From positions 372,001 through 436,000 of the forward strand of contig NW_027490168.1 in NCBI RefSeq assembly GCF_050948175.1: a stretch of 64,000 nucleotides of DNA. Reading direction: 5' to 3'. Below the pieces are notes generated by a model that worked only from the letters and a program-made list of their open reading frames with translations, had not been told where the DNA came from and searched no databases. A program made the position numbers and the translations under genes. Shown piece after piece: positions 41,116 through 53,669 of the stretch; the stretch's first letter is position 1, and every line of letters begins with the position of its first letter. This DNA is from Xylocopa sonorina. Lineage: Eukaryota > Arthropoda > Insecta > Hymenoptera > Apidae.

Positions 41116-42709
41116 TTGCTTCAGCATCGCAAAATTATAGTGGGAAGCTAAAAATAATGTGTGTTGCAATGTACGCTTTTGTTTTACAAAGACAGTAAAT
41201 CTGTTACTACTTAGTCTTTAATCGATGAGGCAATATTAAAAAACTGAAGGAATGTCTGATTTTACCCATTATGCATATAATCCAGGTGTGAATAATTAAC
41301 TAAAGGTTTACAATTAATACATGAACGTATAATATATATTTTAGTAAACAAATCAATTTATTCTATAGAATATAAATATTATTGATAAGATAAATTGTTG
41401 CCTGATTCCTTCCTAGAGGAGAATTTGGAACAGATACATTTGGATAATTATATATAACAATTGAAAAGAATGAACAAATTATACAGATAATTGAGAGGAA
41501 AAGATCATGCAAGTATCAATCGTCATCCAAACTAATTTAAACAGCGAGTTTGTTAACAAAACTGTAAGCACAAATACTATATTGTTCATTATGTTAAAAA
41601 AAAATTTATTGGAACTCGTACATTACAGCACATCATAGATCAGTCTGATTAATTGCCCGAGCAATCATAATTCAAGAGTTAATTAACATCACTTTTGCAA
41701 AAATTTATAATAAATGTAAATTTCGTAAATTTTAATGGTGACGAAGCTGGTACACGGTTTTTACATCTTAAAAATGGTAGAAAGATACGGCAGGGAGAGG
41801 AGAACCTAGTCAACCACTAGGTACAACATTAACAATGGATTCTCAAAATTTTCTCGCAATGTTTTCTCATAAAAAAAATATATCTTTTACGTTCAACTTA
41901 ATTAGAAATGCAAAATAATTTTACTAATAACATAATATTATATACCTTTCGGAGAATTAAAACTTGCATCGACAAAGCCGTAGTGGGAAAGTTGAAAATT
42001 AGCGGTGATCTACGATAACCAATGAAATTAGAGAAATTAATGGTTAATTTAAAGTCGAAACTTACTTTGAAAAATTAAATACCGTCTCCTTAAAATGAAC
42101 CGACATATTAACTGATTAAGGGAAAGTTATTCCTACTTATAAAAATGTTCTTACTCTTTCTAAACGTTTAATATGATAATATAAAATATTTAAAATGTTA
42201 AAAAATCTAAAGTAAAATATATTTTTATGTATATACTATATTATATTTTGTAATACATTTTGTAACACTAAATGATAAAAATTAAATAAATTACGCTTGA
42301 ATATATTTATTTATGTAGATTGAACTTTACACATACATTTATAATAAAATGAACATAATTATTCATATTTAATATTTTCTTTGGAAACAATGAGCAAAGA
42401 TATAAAGTACTTTGTTATTATAGTTCTAGCTGCTTCATAAGTTCCGAAAATGATAAAATCGACCAACGCCAGCAAAAAGTTTAATGTCTCATAATTATTT
42501 TATAGTTGAAAGATTATTAAGCTTTATGCCTGAATGGATGCTTATATATAAGTATAACTGCCAAAATGAAATAACATCGCAAAGTGATATTTACACACCT
42601 GAGTGCTGCAATTTTGACGTATTTAAATTTCTAATAACAGCATATAAATGTTTATAATCTAATTATCAATTACAAATGGAATTCTACAATTTATCCATGT
42701 AATAGTCCT

Positions 42710-43710
42710 TTCTCTTTGTACGTATTCCCTAATACATACACAGTATCTTTAATCTTGATGGATTTCGCGCTCGCGCGCGCGTGTGTGTGTGTATGGTAGC
42801 AGTTGCAGAAATAGCACCTAATAGGTTTCATACTTTCGATTCTAGTAAATCGAGTAAAATGGCATAAGAATTTCTGTAGAATATCAAGGAGATCTGAAGC
42901 TGCTATTGCACTGCGTACAGAATTTTTCACTGGAAGAATTTTTCTTCCAATGTGTTGATCCAGATTTTTTTTTAATTGCTCTCGTTTAGAAAATTAAAAC
43001 TGATATCATATACCTTAACACAGTACGCCGGTAACCACGATACCACAGATCCAAGATTCCTTTATTTGAGATTAAGGCCTGCTTTCTTTTTTTCCAAACT
43101 TCTTTACATTGCGTTACATTCTTAAGACTCTTTGTAAATTACAAAGAACAGAAGCGCTACATGGATTATAAAAGTGTAATAGTTTAATTTATATAATCTT
43201 GACCATTTTAAATCCGTTTACGTTGCTTTGCTTGTTGTATATGTTTATCACTTGGCGCTGAACCAACTACTACTACCTTTCTAAAATTTGGAAAATCCAC
43301 CAGATCTAAGGAAACCTTGCTTAGGTTGCAAATGTGTTTTTAATGTATCCAGCAGAAATGAAATTACATTGACAGAAGTACCAGCTAGTTCTCCACACCT
43401 ATTTGAAACAATATTAAATAACCTTGTTAAACAAAAATGTATTAAATATGACTTGGACTTTTAAATTTGAATTTATAAATATCTAACATATAAATATGTT
43501 TTTCTTACTATTCATATCATTATACTTTCAGTGATTTATTATGTGCTGTGATTTGATATATTAACTGCTTGATTATATTTTACAACGAACCTTGCGTACC
43601 AAACTTTGCTTTTACTCCTGATAAGAGTGGATAATCCTTCGTTTTATATTCTTATATCGCATTGGTTATAAAAGTATACGTTATTGTATTTATGCAGTCA
43701 TGTATAATTA
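42710..43710. other. Second segment present only in the left arm
   Basis: About 1 kb lies between CCATGTAATAGTC and ACAAATTCGCGATTAAG. These two blocks are nearly adjacent in the right arm (50,265-50,300). A short GCGC/GTGTGTGTGT microsatellite sits at 42,769-42,793. I see no transposon ends or coding domains in it. Confidence 0.6.
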
Positions 43711-45449
43711 TGTACATACAAATTCGCGATTAAGTAGCTATATGTTGAAATTCAATTCTGAATAATGCTCTAAAAAGCATCCCAGATAACAAAGGGCAAG
43801 ATGGCGGCGACAACATACCGGCACTATATTGCCACTTCCGAGGAAAGTCAGCTGATCCATAGCCATCTGTGGCCGGATTCGTTAGCTAAAATGCCAGAAC
43901 GTGTTACCAGCACTTTCTAAACAAGCATAACACGCCGTGTGAATCGCGCATTACCAGCTCTATCGTGACACACGTGTCATCGCTCCATTCATGAATCTTT
44001 TCAGCTATGACGTAGGATCACATTTGGTAATGGGGAACCTGTGCTTTCATACAAATTAGAACCATTAGATGTCACGAGATGTTCAACATATGAGTACTGA
44101 CAGACATTTTGATAGTCGCTTTCGTATATTTATAGTTATTGAGAGAGTCGTATATATTTCTTTCAACCCGTCATAAACTAAAAATATAATTTATAACAAC
44201 AATATTACTTACAAAATACAAATTCATGCTGTTACATCCCTAACTTCGCCTTGTGTAATTTCTTAAATGACATGCTGTCGTCGTATTTAATATAACCCTC
44301 AAATGCATGAATTTGTAACGATGAATTGAAGAAAATATATAAAAAATAAATGTATATATTTTTATGATGAAGTAATTAACGACTTTATGGAGGAATTCGC
44401 CGTATCGAGCCAGTTTATAGAAAATAATGAAATCGAGTTCTTATATCTTTGTTTCGTGCCAGTGTATCTATTTTGGAATCAAAATAAATAAATTGCTTAG
44501 TTTAATCATTTTTCATATTCCATTATAATGTTTATGGAAATAGCTTCCTCATTAGTAAATGTCAGCCTACGCCACTACCACGCTTGTAGCCATGGTGCGC
44601 TGATAGTGTCATTGCCACGGCCGTGTAGCTCGTTTGCCATATCGCGGTGCATTAATAGTGCCGTGGTACGAGTGTCGCCCCAGTACTAAGAGTATGCCGT
44701 TACGAGAGCTGCGTAGGAGCACTGTCTTTGCACAGTTCTGCCACGGAATTCGTTCCATCCGTTGTCATTGGTATGCCAATCGCTGGTTGCTTGGGATATT
44801 GTAGTGCATGGGGCCTTGTTTCTGATCGTTGTCAAGGAGATGGATATTCACTCCTCCCTTTTTGAATTTTGTTAATTATTGTTTGGCATTTTTGCCGTTT
44901 CTGTATCTCTATGAACGCATTGTGGATTCAACTTATATACGATCTTTTTGGTCTTCATCTTTTGTTACATGTAACATTATATACGTGATGCACATTTGTT
45001 ATGTAATGCTCAGATTTGCAATCCTCAGATTTTTTATACTTTGGCAAAGCAACTTATTCGAATAATATATATTTATTAGGCATAGATATAAATAATTAGA
45101 AAAATGTTATTAAAACAATATTAAATATGTTGTTGTAATTATATATTATATTTAAGGTCTGAAGGTGTGGATGCAATTGGTGTCCGATGTTTTACGTGAT
45201 CCAATCGACGTATCGAGTGAGACTATGAAATATGAAAACCTTTTCCTATTCCTCGACCCCTTTCCATGTTCAATGAATGATTAGTTTTGCAAGACAAGAA
45301 GCCTGAATTAGTGAGATCTCTGCGAACAAAAGTAAATTTTAAGTAATACATTTCTTTTATTTGAAATATTTGCCTTTGCATAGAACAGAACGTACATATA
45401 TAATTGCCTGTTTTATATCCATTTCGGTTCAATCCTATTATAGCTTTCG

Positions 45450-46243
45450 ATCATTTGTTTGATCATTGATATAGATTTTATATCAACAGTTCGAAGTATG
45501 TAAGCAGATTTTAATGCTCTATAAATCTCATTATGCTTATCGGCTTCTACGCTTCAAATGAATGAGGTTTCTGCACTTCCTTACAAGGGAATAACGTGTC
45601 TAGATATCAACATATCGAAGCAATAGAAATCTAATACTTCATAAAACGCGATATCGCATCTTAGTTCTGTGTCTCATGATAAGATGTAATATTCAATGCA
45701 ACGTTACTAGATGTCTACGTATCGAAGAAATACAGTTATAATGCCTCATAAAACACGATATCGTAACTCATTCCTATGTCTCATGATAAGATGTAACATC
45801 AATGCAACGCATTATGTATGTCTCGTCAACACTTCATAAGAATGTAAATCTCACACTTCCTTGTTACGGAATAGCGTGTTTAGATGTCTACATATCGAAG
45901 CAACAGAGTTATAGTACTCCATTCATCGCGATGTCGCATCTCATTTCAATCCTTAACGTACGAACTAGCATTCACTGCAACGCGTTACGTTTATCTCTTC
46001 TACATTTGAAAGGAATGTGAACTCTACACAGCCATGCAAGGGGATTCAGTTTTTAGATGTCTACCTTCCGAAGCAATAGAGTTTTGTTTGCTTCATTCAA
46101 CGCTATGTCGCATGTCATTTCAATCCCGCATGAAATGCTATCCCACACTTCCTCGCTACGGGATAGCATTTCCACATGTCTACATATCGATACATCATTC
46201 GACGCAATGACGCATCTTATTTCAGTGTTTCGTGATAAGATCT
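45450..46243 (-). repeat. Old satellite fragment in the centre of the inverted repeat
   Basis: About five units of the older satellite variant in reverse orientation, with GATATCGCATCT, CTCATGATAAGATGTAATATTC and GCAACGC-type words. The last units are truncated. It shows that the central region derives from the same satellite domain as 34-35 kb and 58-59 kb. Confidence 0.88.
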
Positions 46244-46270
46244 AATGAGAATGTAATTAGAAATAACTGA

Positions 46271-46352
46271 GAATCTGAGAACTTACTTTGAAACGGACGA
46301 CATTTTAAACGTAGAACTAGGAATCTGAGAACTTACTTTGAAACGGACGACA
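46271..46352. repeat. 32-bp direct duplication at 50-bp spacing
   Basis: The block starting GAATCTGAGAACTTACTTTG at 46,271-46,302 recurs exactly at 46,321-46,352. ACTTACTTTGAAACG also appears in the degenerate satellite at 62.57 kb, so this is probably a two-unit remnant of that sequence. Confidence 0.85.
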
Positions 46353-46835
46353 CAAAGAACAGCCTAACCAAACGTAACCAAACCGATTTTTCAATACAAA
46401 TCTTATTATGCTTTACTTATCCTGTAAACTATTAAAATGCCTATCGAACAGTGTTTATTCACAGTGAAAATCCATTTAAAATGGTCTATCGTGTTACGGA
46501 AGAATGAACATACCAATTCATTTTAAAAAATGAAGGTAACCATCAAATGTTCAACATATCTACACTTACAAAAAAACTATTTTCATCAATGAATGGGCCC
46601 TCTGTACTGTAAAATTTTATATCAGCAATGATGAACAAAGTTAAATTTAATATTACGATGTTTAATATTGTGACGGTGTTCCCGTTACAATTCGTAAGAA
46701 AGGGTAATTATATCAGTAATATGGAGTATAGAACAGTTTTAATCCGGTGTTATGTAGATGTACAAAATATCCGCGTGCTTACACTTTCCGCGGATTCGCC
46801 AACGCAAAGTAAAAGAACAAGATACTTGCCTAACC
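46353..46835. other. AT-rich non-repetitive segment
   Basis: No satellite, transposon domain or clear gene. A plus-strand open frame of 118 codons (46,628-46,984) crosses from this AT-rich part into the GC-rich part and shows no recognisable domain. I do not call it a gene. Confidence 0.4.
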
Positions 46836-48031
46836 AAGGAGTACTTCGAAGCTGCGAGGCTGGGACTTTTTGGGCGCCAGCTACTCAGGAAGTAGCAAAA
46901 ACTAATGGACTACGCAACCCGGGGAAACCCGGGGCAGAACAACCCTCGAAACTTCGAAATGCTCCTTCTTTCGGCTACGTCTAGCCGAATGCGCAAATTC
47001 GGGTCGCAGGATACTGAACTTACGGCTTCTTTTTACATTGCCTCGACGCGAAATTATTAATAAGGACTACTAACTATTACGCGGTACGCCGCGAATGACC
47101 GGGGATCACCACCCGTTATACGATATAAAATACAATACACAATATCAAAAATGCGGCAGAAAAAATGGGATGCTTTAGCGTATAAGGACTCATGCACTCT
47201 TTTCCAGGCTCCTGAATGTTGATCCTCTCTCACTCTCTCTCTCTCTTTTACTTTCTCTCGTTCTCAAAACCGCTCGCTTATCAAATCCGGCTCGCCGCTT
47301 GCTAACTCGCTCGCTCAATGAATCCGCTGGTGGTCTTCGGATCTCCTAGATCCGCCTTAGGGCTCCTTGGTGGGGGTAGGCTGTACGCTTCGGTATTGTT
47401 CGGGGCATCGATCGGTGGATTTCGGGGATCTTCTCTTCTCGGCCCCTTGGGTGTCTCTAGGGGAGGGGAGGGGGTCCTCCTGATCATTTGAATTGCGGCG
47501 CATATCGCGCGCCGCGCTTTCCATGGCTCACTTGCAGGTCCCCTGTACTCTTGAACTTCTCTTTTAGTGTGTTCCCCTGGGGGGGGGGGGGGGGGGGGGA
47601 GGTTCTTCTCACACCTAAAAGCCATCCTATGCGTCTCCATCGACGGCGGCAGCGGTCATATCTTCGCAGGGCCTTGGATAATATCCCATGGATTTAAGTG
47701 TCTTCTTCTCTTATTCACTTTCCGACTCCTCCACCGTCGAGCCCGTCCCGCTACCTTGGCGCACAGCCCTTCCGCGATCTGCTTATCCGAAGGGACGTCT
47801 TCTGGGTCGTTTCTTCCATCAGCTCGCCAGTCTAATCCTTAAGATAGAGAGAGAAGAGAAAAAGGGGGAAGGGGAAATGGTTCTACCATCGCGTACCTCA
47901 CGCTTCTCGCAAATACAGCTATCGAAATGGTCCGCATCACGCTTCTCGCATGGGTGGTGATCAGGGAGCTAAGCTAACCGAAGCTGAGGGGAGGGGGGTG
48001 GAGCGAGCCTTGTGACGTCACTACGTCACAA
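46836..48031. other. GC-rich segment with poly-G run, possible LTR-element remnant
   Basis: Base composition changes sharply. TTTTTGGGCGCCAGCTACTC near 46,866-46,890 resembles a primer-binding-site context seen after LTRs, but no paired LTR or polyprotein is present. It contains a CT-rich tract (47,226-47,250), a 21-base G run (47,579-47,599), and a repeated CACGCTTCTCGCA word (about 47,899 and 47,939). It ends with the inverted repeat TTGTGACGT / ACGTCACAA. Reading frames here are in shifting frames with low-complexity Pro, Gly or Arg content and are probably not coding. Confidence 0.4.
48010..48031. promoter_or_regulatory. CRE-like palindrome
   Basis: TTGTGACGT, a four-base loop CACT, then ACGTCACAA: perfect 9-bp arms that include TGACGTCA, the consensus site of CREB/ATF-type bZIP factors. 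It lies 38 bp before an exon-like segment. Role as a regulatory site is inference. Confidence 0.35.
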
Positions 48032-48069
48032 TATATTTCTTATAATATATTTGGTTTTCTGTAATTTAG

Positions 48070-48494
48070 CCAAGAAAGAGTGTTCACGATATCGGCAGAT
48101 GAATGTACTTGCCTTAGAATTACAAGACCCGACAATACCGAAAATAGAATATTTTTTTGCTCTGCTGACCGAATCACTGGAAACGTCAAGTAAAGTGCGT
48201 GCCTTTCAAAGCAGTCAGATGCAAATTACGATACAACTTTTCCAAGGAATGGTACGTGTCACTCTTTTTGCATGTCCGTTTTTTTAATCAAAGGAAATTT
48301 AATTGAAATATCCGCAAAATTTAAAGACGAAAAAGTTATTATAATCTTATGCAACATATATGATGGTGATAAAGGATAAGTATATGGAACTGAGAATAGA
48401 AAGTAGCGAGCAGAAAAAGAAACTGATAGAACTGCAAAGTAGATCGATACATTCCTCAAATGATGCTTCTGCGTCTATAAAATCTGTTAAATAA
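48070..48494 (+). pseudogene. BESS-motif protein fragment, two exon-like segments
   Basis: First segment 48,070-48,251 follows a plausible 3' splice site (TTTTCTGTAATTTAG). It encodes about 60 residues, including PKIEYFFALLTESLETSS and a following amphipathic helix ending QITIQLF. These fit the BESS motif, a roughly 40-residue protein-interaction motif found C-terminal to MADF domains in insect regulators. The segment ends in ATG just before GTACGT, a good donor. A 123-bp gap follows, and the frame resumes in phase at 48,375 (after AAAG) for 39 codons rich in Glu, Lys and Ser to TAA at 48,492-48,494. No MADF domain is visible upstream. It may be the tail of a host gene captured between the inverted arms, or part of a transposon accessory gene. 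Confidence 0.5.
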
Positions 48495-48539
48495 ACAACT
48501 ATTGTAAAAATCAGGTATAATCAATATTATTCCTGCTCA

Positions 48540-51500
48540 ATAGCTATAATAGAATTGGATCGAAATGGATATAAAACAGGAATTTATATCTATACATTCT
48601 ATTAGATGCAAAGGCAAATATTTCAAACAGAAAAAATGTGTTACTAACAAATTACTTATGTTCGTAGAGATCTTACTAATTCAGGCGTCTCGTCTTGCAG
48701 AACTAATCATTCCTTTAACATGGAAAGGGGTTGTGGAATAGGGAAAGTTTTTCATATTTCATAACCTTACTCGATATGTCGATTGGATCATATAACACGG
48801 GATACTAATTCCATCTACACCTTTAGACATTAAATATATAATTGCAAAAACAAATTGCAAAAACATATTTAATACCGTTTTAATAGCATTGTCTAATTAC
48901 TTATATCTATGCCCAATAAATATATGTTAATAAAATAGGTTGCTTTACCAAAGAGTAAAAGAATCTGAGGATTACAAATTTGAGCATTACATAACAAAAG
49001 TGCATTACATATATAATGTTACATGTAACAAAAGATGAAGATCAAAATATCATACGTAAGTAGAATCCATAATGCGGACATAAAGATACTGAAACGGCAA
49101 AAATTCCAAACAGTAATTAACAAAATTCAAAGAGGAGGAGTGAAAATCCATCTCCTTGACGATGATAAGAAACAAATCTGCCTCATGCACTACAATATCC
49201 CAAACAACCAGCGATTGGCACGCCAAGGACAACAGATGGAACGAATTCCGTGACAGAACTGTGCAAAGACAATGCCCCTACTCAGTTCTCGTAATGGCAT
49301 ACTCTCAGTACTGTGGCGACACGCGCATCACGGCACTATTAATGCACCCCGATATAGCACACGGGCTACACGGTCATGGCAATGACACTATCAGCTAACC
49401 ATAGCTACATGCGTGGTAGTGGCGTAGGCTGACATTTACTAATGGGAAAACTGATTCCACAAAAATTATAAGCGAATATGAAAAATGACTAAACCAAGCA
49501 ATTTATTTATATTGATTTCAAAATAGATACACCGGCACGAAACAAAATTGTAAGAACTCGATTTTATTATTTTCTGTAAACTAGCTCAATACGGCGATTT
49601 TATCGATAGAGTCGATAATTACTTTATCATAAAAATATATACATTTATTTTATATGTATTTTTCTCAACTGATCGATACAAATTCATGCAATTGAGGGTT
49701 ATATTAAACACGATGACAACATGTTACTTAAGAAACTGCACAAGATGATGCTAGGGTCGCAACAGCATGTATTTTCATTTTATAAGTAATATTTTATTTT
49801 ATAAATGATGTTTTTAGTTTATGATAGGTTGAAAGAAATATATGTGACTCTCTCAATAACTATAAATATTGGAAAACAACTATCAAAATGTCTGTCAGTA
49901 CTTATATGTTGAACATCTCGTGACATCTAACGGTTTTAATTTGTATGAAAGCACAGGTTCCCCATTACCAAATGTGACCCAACGTCATTACTGAGCAGAT
50001 TCATGAATTGAGCGATGACACGTGTGTCACGATGGTGCTGGCGCTGTGCGATTCACACGGCGTGTTATGTTAGTCCAGAACGTGCTGGTTACACGTTCTC
50101 ACATTTTAACTAACAAATCCGGTCACTGATGGTTACGGATCAACTGACACACCTCGAAAGTGACAATATAGTGCTGGTATGGTGTCGCCACCATTTTGCC
50201 GTTTGTTATCTTGGATGCCTTTTAGAGCATTACTCGGAATTGAATTTGAACACATAGCTACTTAATCGCGAATTTGTACGAATGCGTACAATAAGAAAAG
50301 ACTATTACATGGATAAATTGTGGAATTCCATTTGTGATTGATAAGTAGATTATAAACATTTATATGCTTTTATCAGAAATTTAAATACATCAAGATTGCA
50401 GCACGCAGGTGTGTAAATATCACTTTGCGATCTCGTTTCATTTTGGCAGTTATACTTATATATAAGCATCCATCCAGGCATAAAGCTTGATAATCTTTCA
50501 ACTATAAAATAATTATAAAACATTAGACCTTTTCCTGGCATAGGTCTATTTTATCATTTTCGGAACTTGTGAAGCAGCTAGAACTTTAACAACAAAATAC
50601 TTTATATCTTTGCTCATTGTTTCAAAAAGAATATTATATATGAATAACTATGTTCATTTTATTATAAATATATGAGTAAAGATACAAAATATATTACAAA
50701 ATATATTAGAAAAATGTATAAAAATATATTTCACTTTAGTTTTTTTTAGTATTTAAAATATTTAATATTATCATATTAAACTTTTACGAAAAGTAACAAA
50801 ATTTTAATAAGTAGGAATAATTTTTCCTTAATTGGTTAATATGTCGGTGTTTTTTAAGAAGACGGTATTCAATTTTTCAAAGTAAGTTTCGACTTTAAAT
50901 TGACCATTAATTTCTCTTATTTCGTTGTTTTTCGTAGATCACCGCCAATTTTCAACTTTTCCATTACAACTTTGCCGATGAAAGTATTAATTCTCCGAAA
51001 GATATATAATATTATATTACTAGTAAACTTATTTTGCATTTCTAATTAATTTGAACGTAAAAAATATATTTCTTTCATGAGAAAGCATTGCGTGAAAATT
51101 TTGAGAATTCATTGTTAATGTTGTACCTAGTGGTTGACTAGGTTCTCCTCTCCTTGCCGCACCTTTTTACCATTTTTAAGATCCATTATTAAAATTCACG
51201 AATTTTACATATTGTAAATTTTTGCAAATGTGATATTAATAAACTTCTGAATTATGGTTGCTTGGACAATAAAGCAGACTGATCTATGACATGCTGTAAT
51301 GTACGAAGACCAATAAATTTTTTTTAACATAATAAACAATAGATAATATTTGAGCTTACAGTTTTGTTAACGAACTAGCTGTTTAAATTAATTTGGATGA
51401 CAATTAATATTTGCATGACCATTTCCTCTGATTTATCTGTACAATTTGTTTGGTCTTTTAAATTGTCATACATAATTATCCAAATCTATCTGTTTCAAAT

Positions 51501-53105
51501 TCTCCTCTAAGAAGGAATCAGGCATCAACTTATCTCATCAATAATATTGATATTCTGGAAAACAAATTAATTTGTTTACTAAAATATAAATTATACGTTC
51601 ATATATTAATTGTAAACCTTTATTTAATTATTCACATTTAGATTGCACGCGTAATGGGTAAAATCAGACATTCCTTCAGTCTTTTGATATCGCCTCATCG
51701 ATTAAAGACTGATTAGTAACAGATATACTGTCTTCGCAAAATAAAAGTGTACATTGCACCACCCATTATTTCCAGCTTCCCACTATAATTTTGTGATTCT
51801 TGCAGGTGTTGCTTGCGATTAATAATCCATAAATCATCGACGACTGGAGTTACCAACAACCGATAACGTATGCTATCACACACGAGTGGTGCAACCAATA
51901 GTAGGTAACTCAAGACTTACCAACGACTGGAGTTTCCTGCGGTCGATAACTCACGATATATCGACATTAGGTGATGCGTGAGGTCGATAACTCATGATAT
52001 TATAACGGCTGGTATTACCAATAGTCGGTAATTCAAGAACTATGGACGGAAGACATTGCCAGCTATCGGTAATCCATCTCTTACTTGGCATAACTTAATC
52101 TACCATCCCCTAAAATTAATTTAAACCAAGCTAACCCCAGTTACACCTAATCTGACTTAACCTGCCTTCACTCAAATCTAACCCAATCTAACACAATCGA
52201 ACTTTCCCTCTTTTAAACATAAACAAATCAAACCTACGCTTTCTTAAATCGAACCCAACATAACCGAGCAACCTAACAATCAGTCCCAAACATAACCCAA
52301 CCTAAACTAACCTAGCATAACATAACTAAATCTAATGTAACCACACTTCCATCTCGGGACGGAAGCAACCTTCGGAACTTTCCCAGGGATGAGGCTATGT
52401 AAGCCTTCCGCAGTTTTGGAGTGGCAGAGATCCGATCCGATTGAACGCTTATTCACGTAATGTAATGTAATGATTGGCGGGTTCGATCGGAGCGGATCCG
52501 CATCGAATAGTCGGAAGAGAATAAAACTTTACTAAAAAATCGTACGGAAATCCGATATTTCGACGCGTTTATAATATACATCTAACTAAAACGTAATTCG
52601 AAAAATACAAAGGATAAGTGGAAATATTCTCCAATATGTCGCATATACAAATCAACGGATGCAAGGGAGAACACTCGATCTCGGGGTAGCGAGACCGGGG
52701 CGCCATCATGATGTAATCGTATAACGCCGGTTCCGGGGTGGTGTAGAATGGGAATGTGGAGGGTGGGAAGCATAAAATAACAACAATGTAACTAAAGAGA
52801 AAGAAAAAGAAAATCTGTGGAAACATTGCATTTATTAAGAGGAAATCCTAGTAATGTCAAATAACAAATTATATACCCTACCGTAAGGGCAAGGTACAAT
52901 GAAATAGACGGTATCGTGAGAGAAAGTAAAAAAATCGAGAAACCTAAAAAGAAAATATTAATTTAGATTGAACGAATCAATGTTACTCATCGCGACAAGC
53001 TTAATGGAAAACGCGTGACTTCGAATCGGTTAGAGTATAAGATAGATGCTGGTCGCGAGTCGAGTGGCCCTACGAGTTCCTCGCCCGCAGCAGGGCAACA
53101 CGCAG
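48540..53105 (-). repeat. Right arm of the large inverted repeat
   Basis: Reverse complement of 39,040-45,446, shorter because it lacks the two left-arm segments. The outer end reads CTTATACTCTAACCGATTCG in reverse, matching the left arm near 39,102. It starts 46 bp after the stop codon of the BESS-motif segment. Outside the outer end, satellite begins immediately. Frames here are the antisense equivalents of those in the left arm; several decay differently in the two arms, arguing against a conserved gene. Confidence 0.88.
51830..52075. repeat. Degenerate minisatellite, right arm
   Basis: Counterpart of 40,085-40,330 with units around GACTGGAGTTACCAA and GGTCGATAACTCA. Fewer units remain than in the left arm, consistent with slippage after duplication. 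Confidence 0.65.
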
Positions 53106-53212
53106 GCACTATGGAGCGCCATCCCGGTTGAAGGAACTGTAGAGCTCACATTCCTTTGATTTTTAGCAGCATACAAGCTTAATGTTATTAGGGAATAGTT
53201 AGATTATCTTAA
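53106..53212 (+). repeat. Satellite fragment at the gypsy insertion site
   Basis: GGAGCGCCATCCCGG and GAACTGTAGAGCTCACATTCC match the old satellite unit at 58,110-58,170. The gypsy element therefore inserted into this satellite, or next to its break with the inverted-repeat arm. Confidence 0.7.
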
Positions 53213-53436
53213 TTTAAATGTTAATCAATTATTCATGTTTCAAATGTTATGTACGTGGAATATTCTGGATTGCAAGCGAGACCGAGAGTGCGGAATAGAT
53301 GAGTTTTTCATGTGAATATTTTGAAACGATGAAGCAGTTGTTCATTAGCATTGTTTCGAGTTATATCGCCGTTGAGAACAACTATACAATGATTTACAAA
53401 ACCTTGTAGTTGTCTATAGTTAATAAGTTTTCTACA
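53213..53436 (+). repeat. 5' LTR of the gypsy element
   Basis: 224 bp, aligning with 57,846-58,013. Shared blocks include GTTTCAAATGTTATGTACGTGG, AGTTGTTCATTAGCA and AATGATTTACAAAACCTTGTA. It ends CTACA. The TG expected at the start has become TT. It includes about 56 bp missing from the 3' LTR. The boundary is approximate, because similarity extends a few bases upstream (ATCTTAA). Confidence 0.75.
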
Positions 53437-53669
53437 GTTTTTGGGCTCAGGAGTGGTAATTATCAAGAAGACATTCAAGAATTAAATCGGATACGTTCTA
53501 AAGATTGGAATATTATCGAGTATTTGAAAACAGAACGTTGGAGAAAATGACTTGACGGTCTAGAACGTTCGAGAAGTCATTCATGCGACCCGAGTGCTGT
53601 TTTGAGAGATATTGCGAGGATGAAAAATAAACTTTCATGTCGAGGCAATTCGAGTATAAATTTTCACCA

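Larger units (their letters stand above)
39040..45446 (+). repeat. Left arm of a large inverted repeat
   Basis: This 6.4-kb segment matches the reverse complement of 48,540-53,105 throughout. The outer end GCGACCAGCATCTATCTTATA lies at about 39,086 here and, reversed, near 53,070. Shared landmarks are the CGCTACCCCGAGATCGAG block, the GGTTA runs, the minisatellite, AATTTATCCATGTAATAG, and the inner end CCTATTATAGCT. Two segments (about 40,370-41,115 and 42,710-43,710) have no counterpart in the other arm. Divergence by eye is roughly 10-15 percent with many indels, so the duplication is old. I find no protein domain in the arm. It may be two copies of one unclassified mobile element in opposite orientation. 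Confidence 0.88.

Noticed and set aside
46628..46984. 118-residue plus-strand frame
   Set aside because: Crosses a sharp composition boundary, has no recognisable domain and no clear gene context.
47302..47640. Pro-rich minus-strand frame and overlapping plus-strand frames
   Set aside because: Driven by the poly-G/poly-C run and GC-rich low complexity; frames on both strands overlap without domains.
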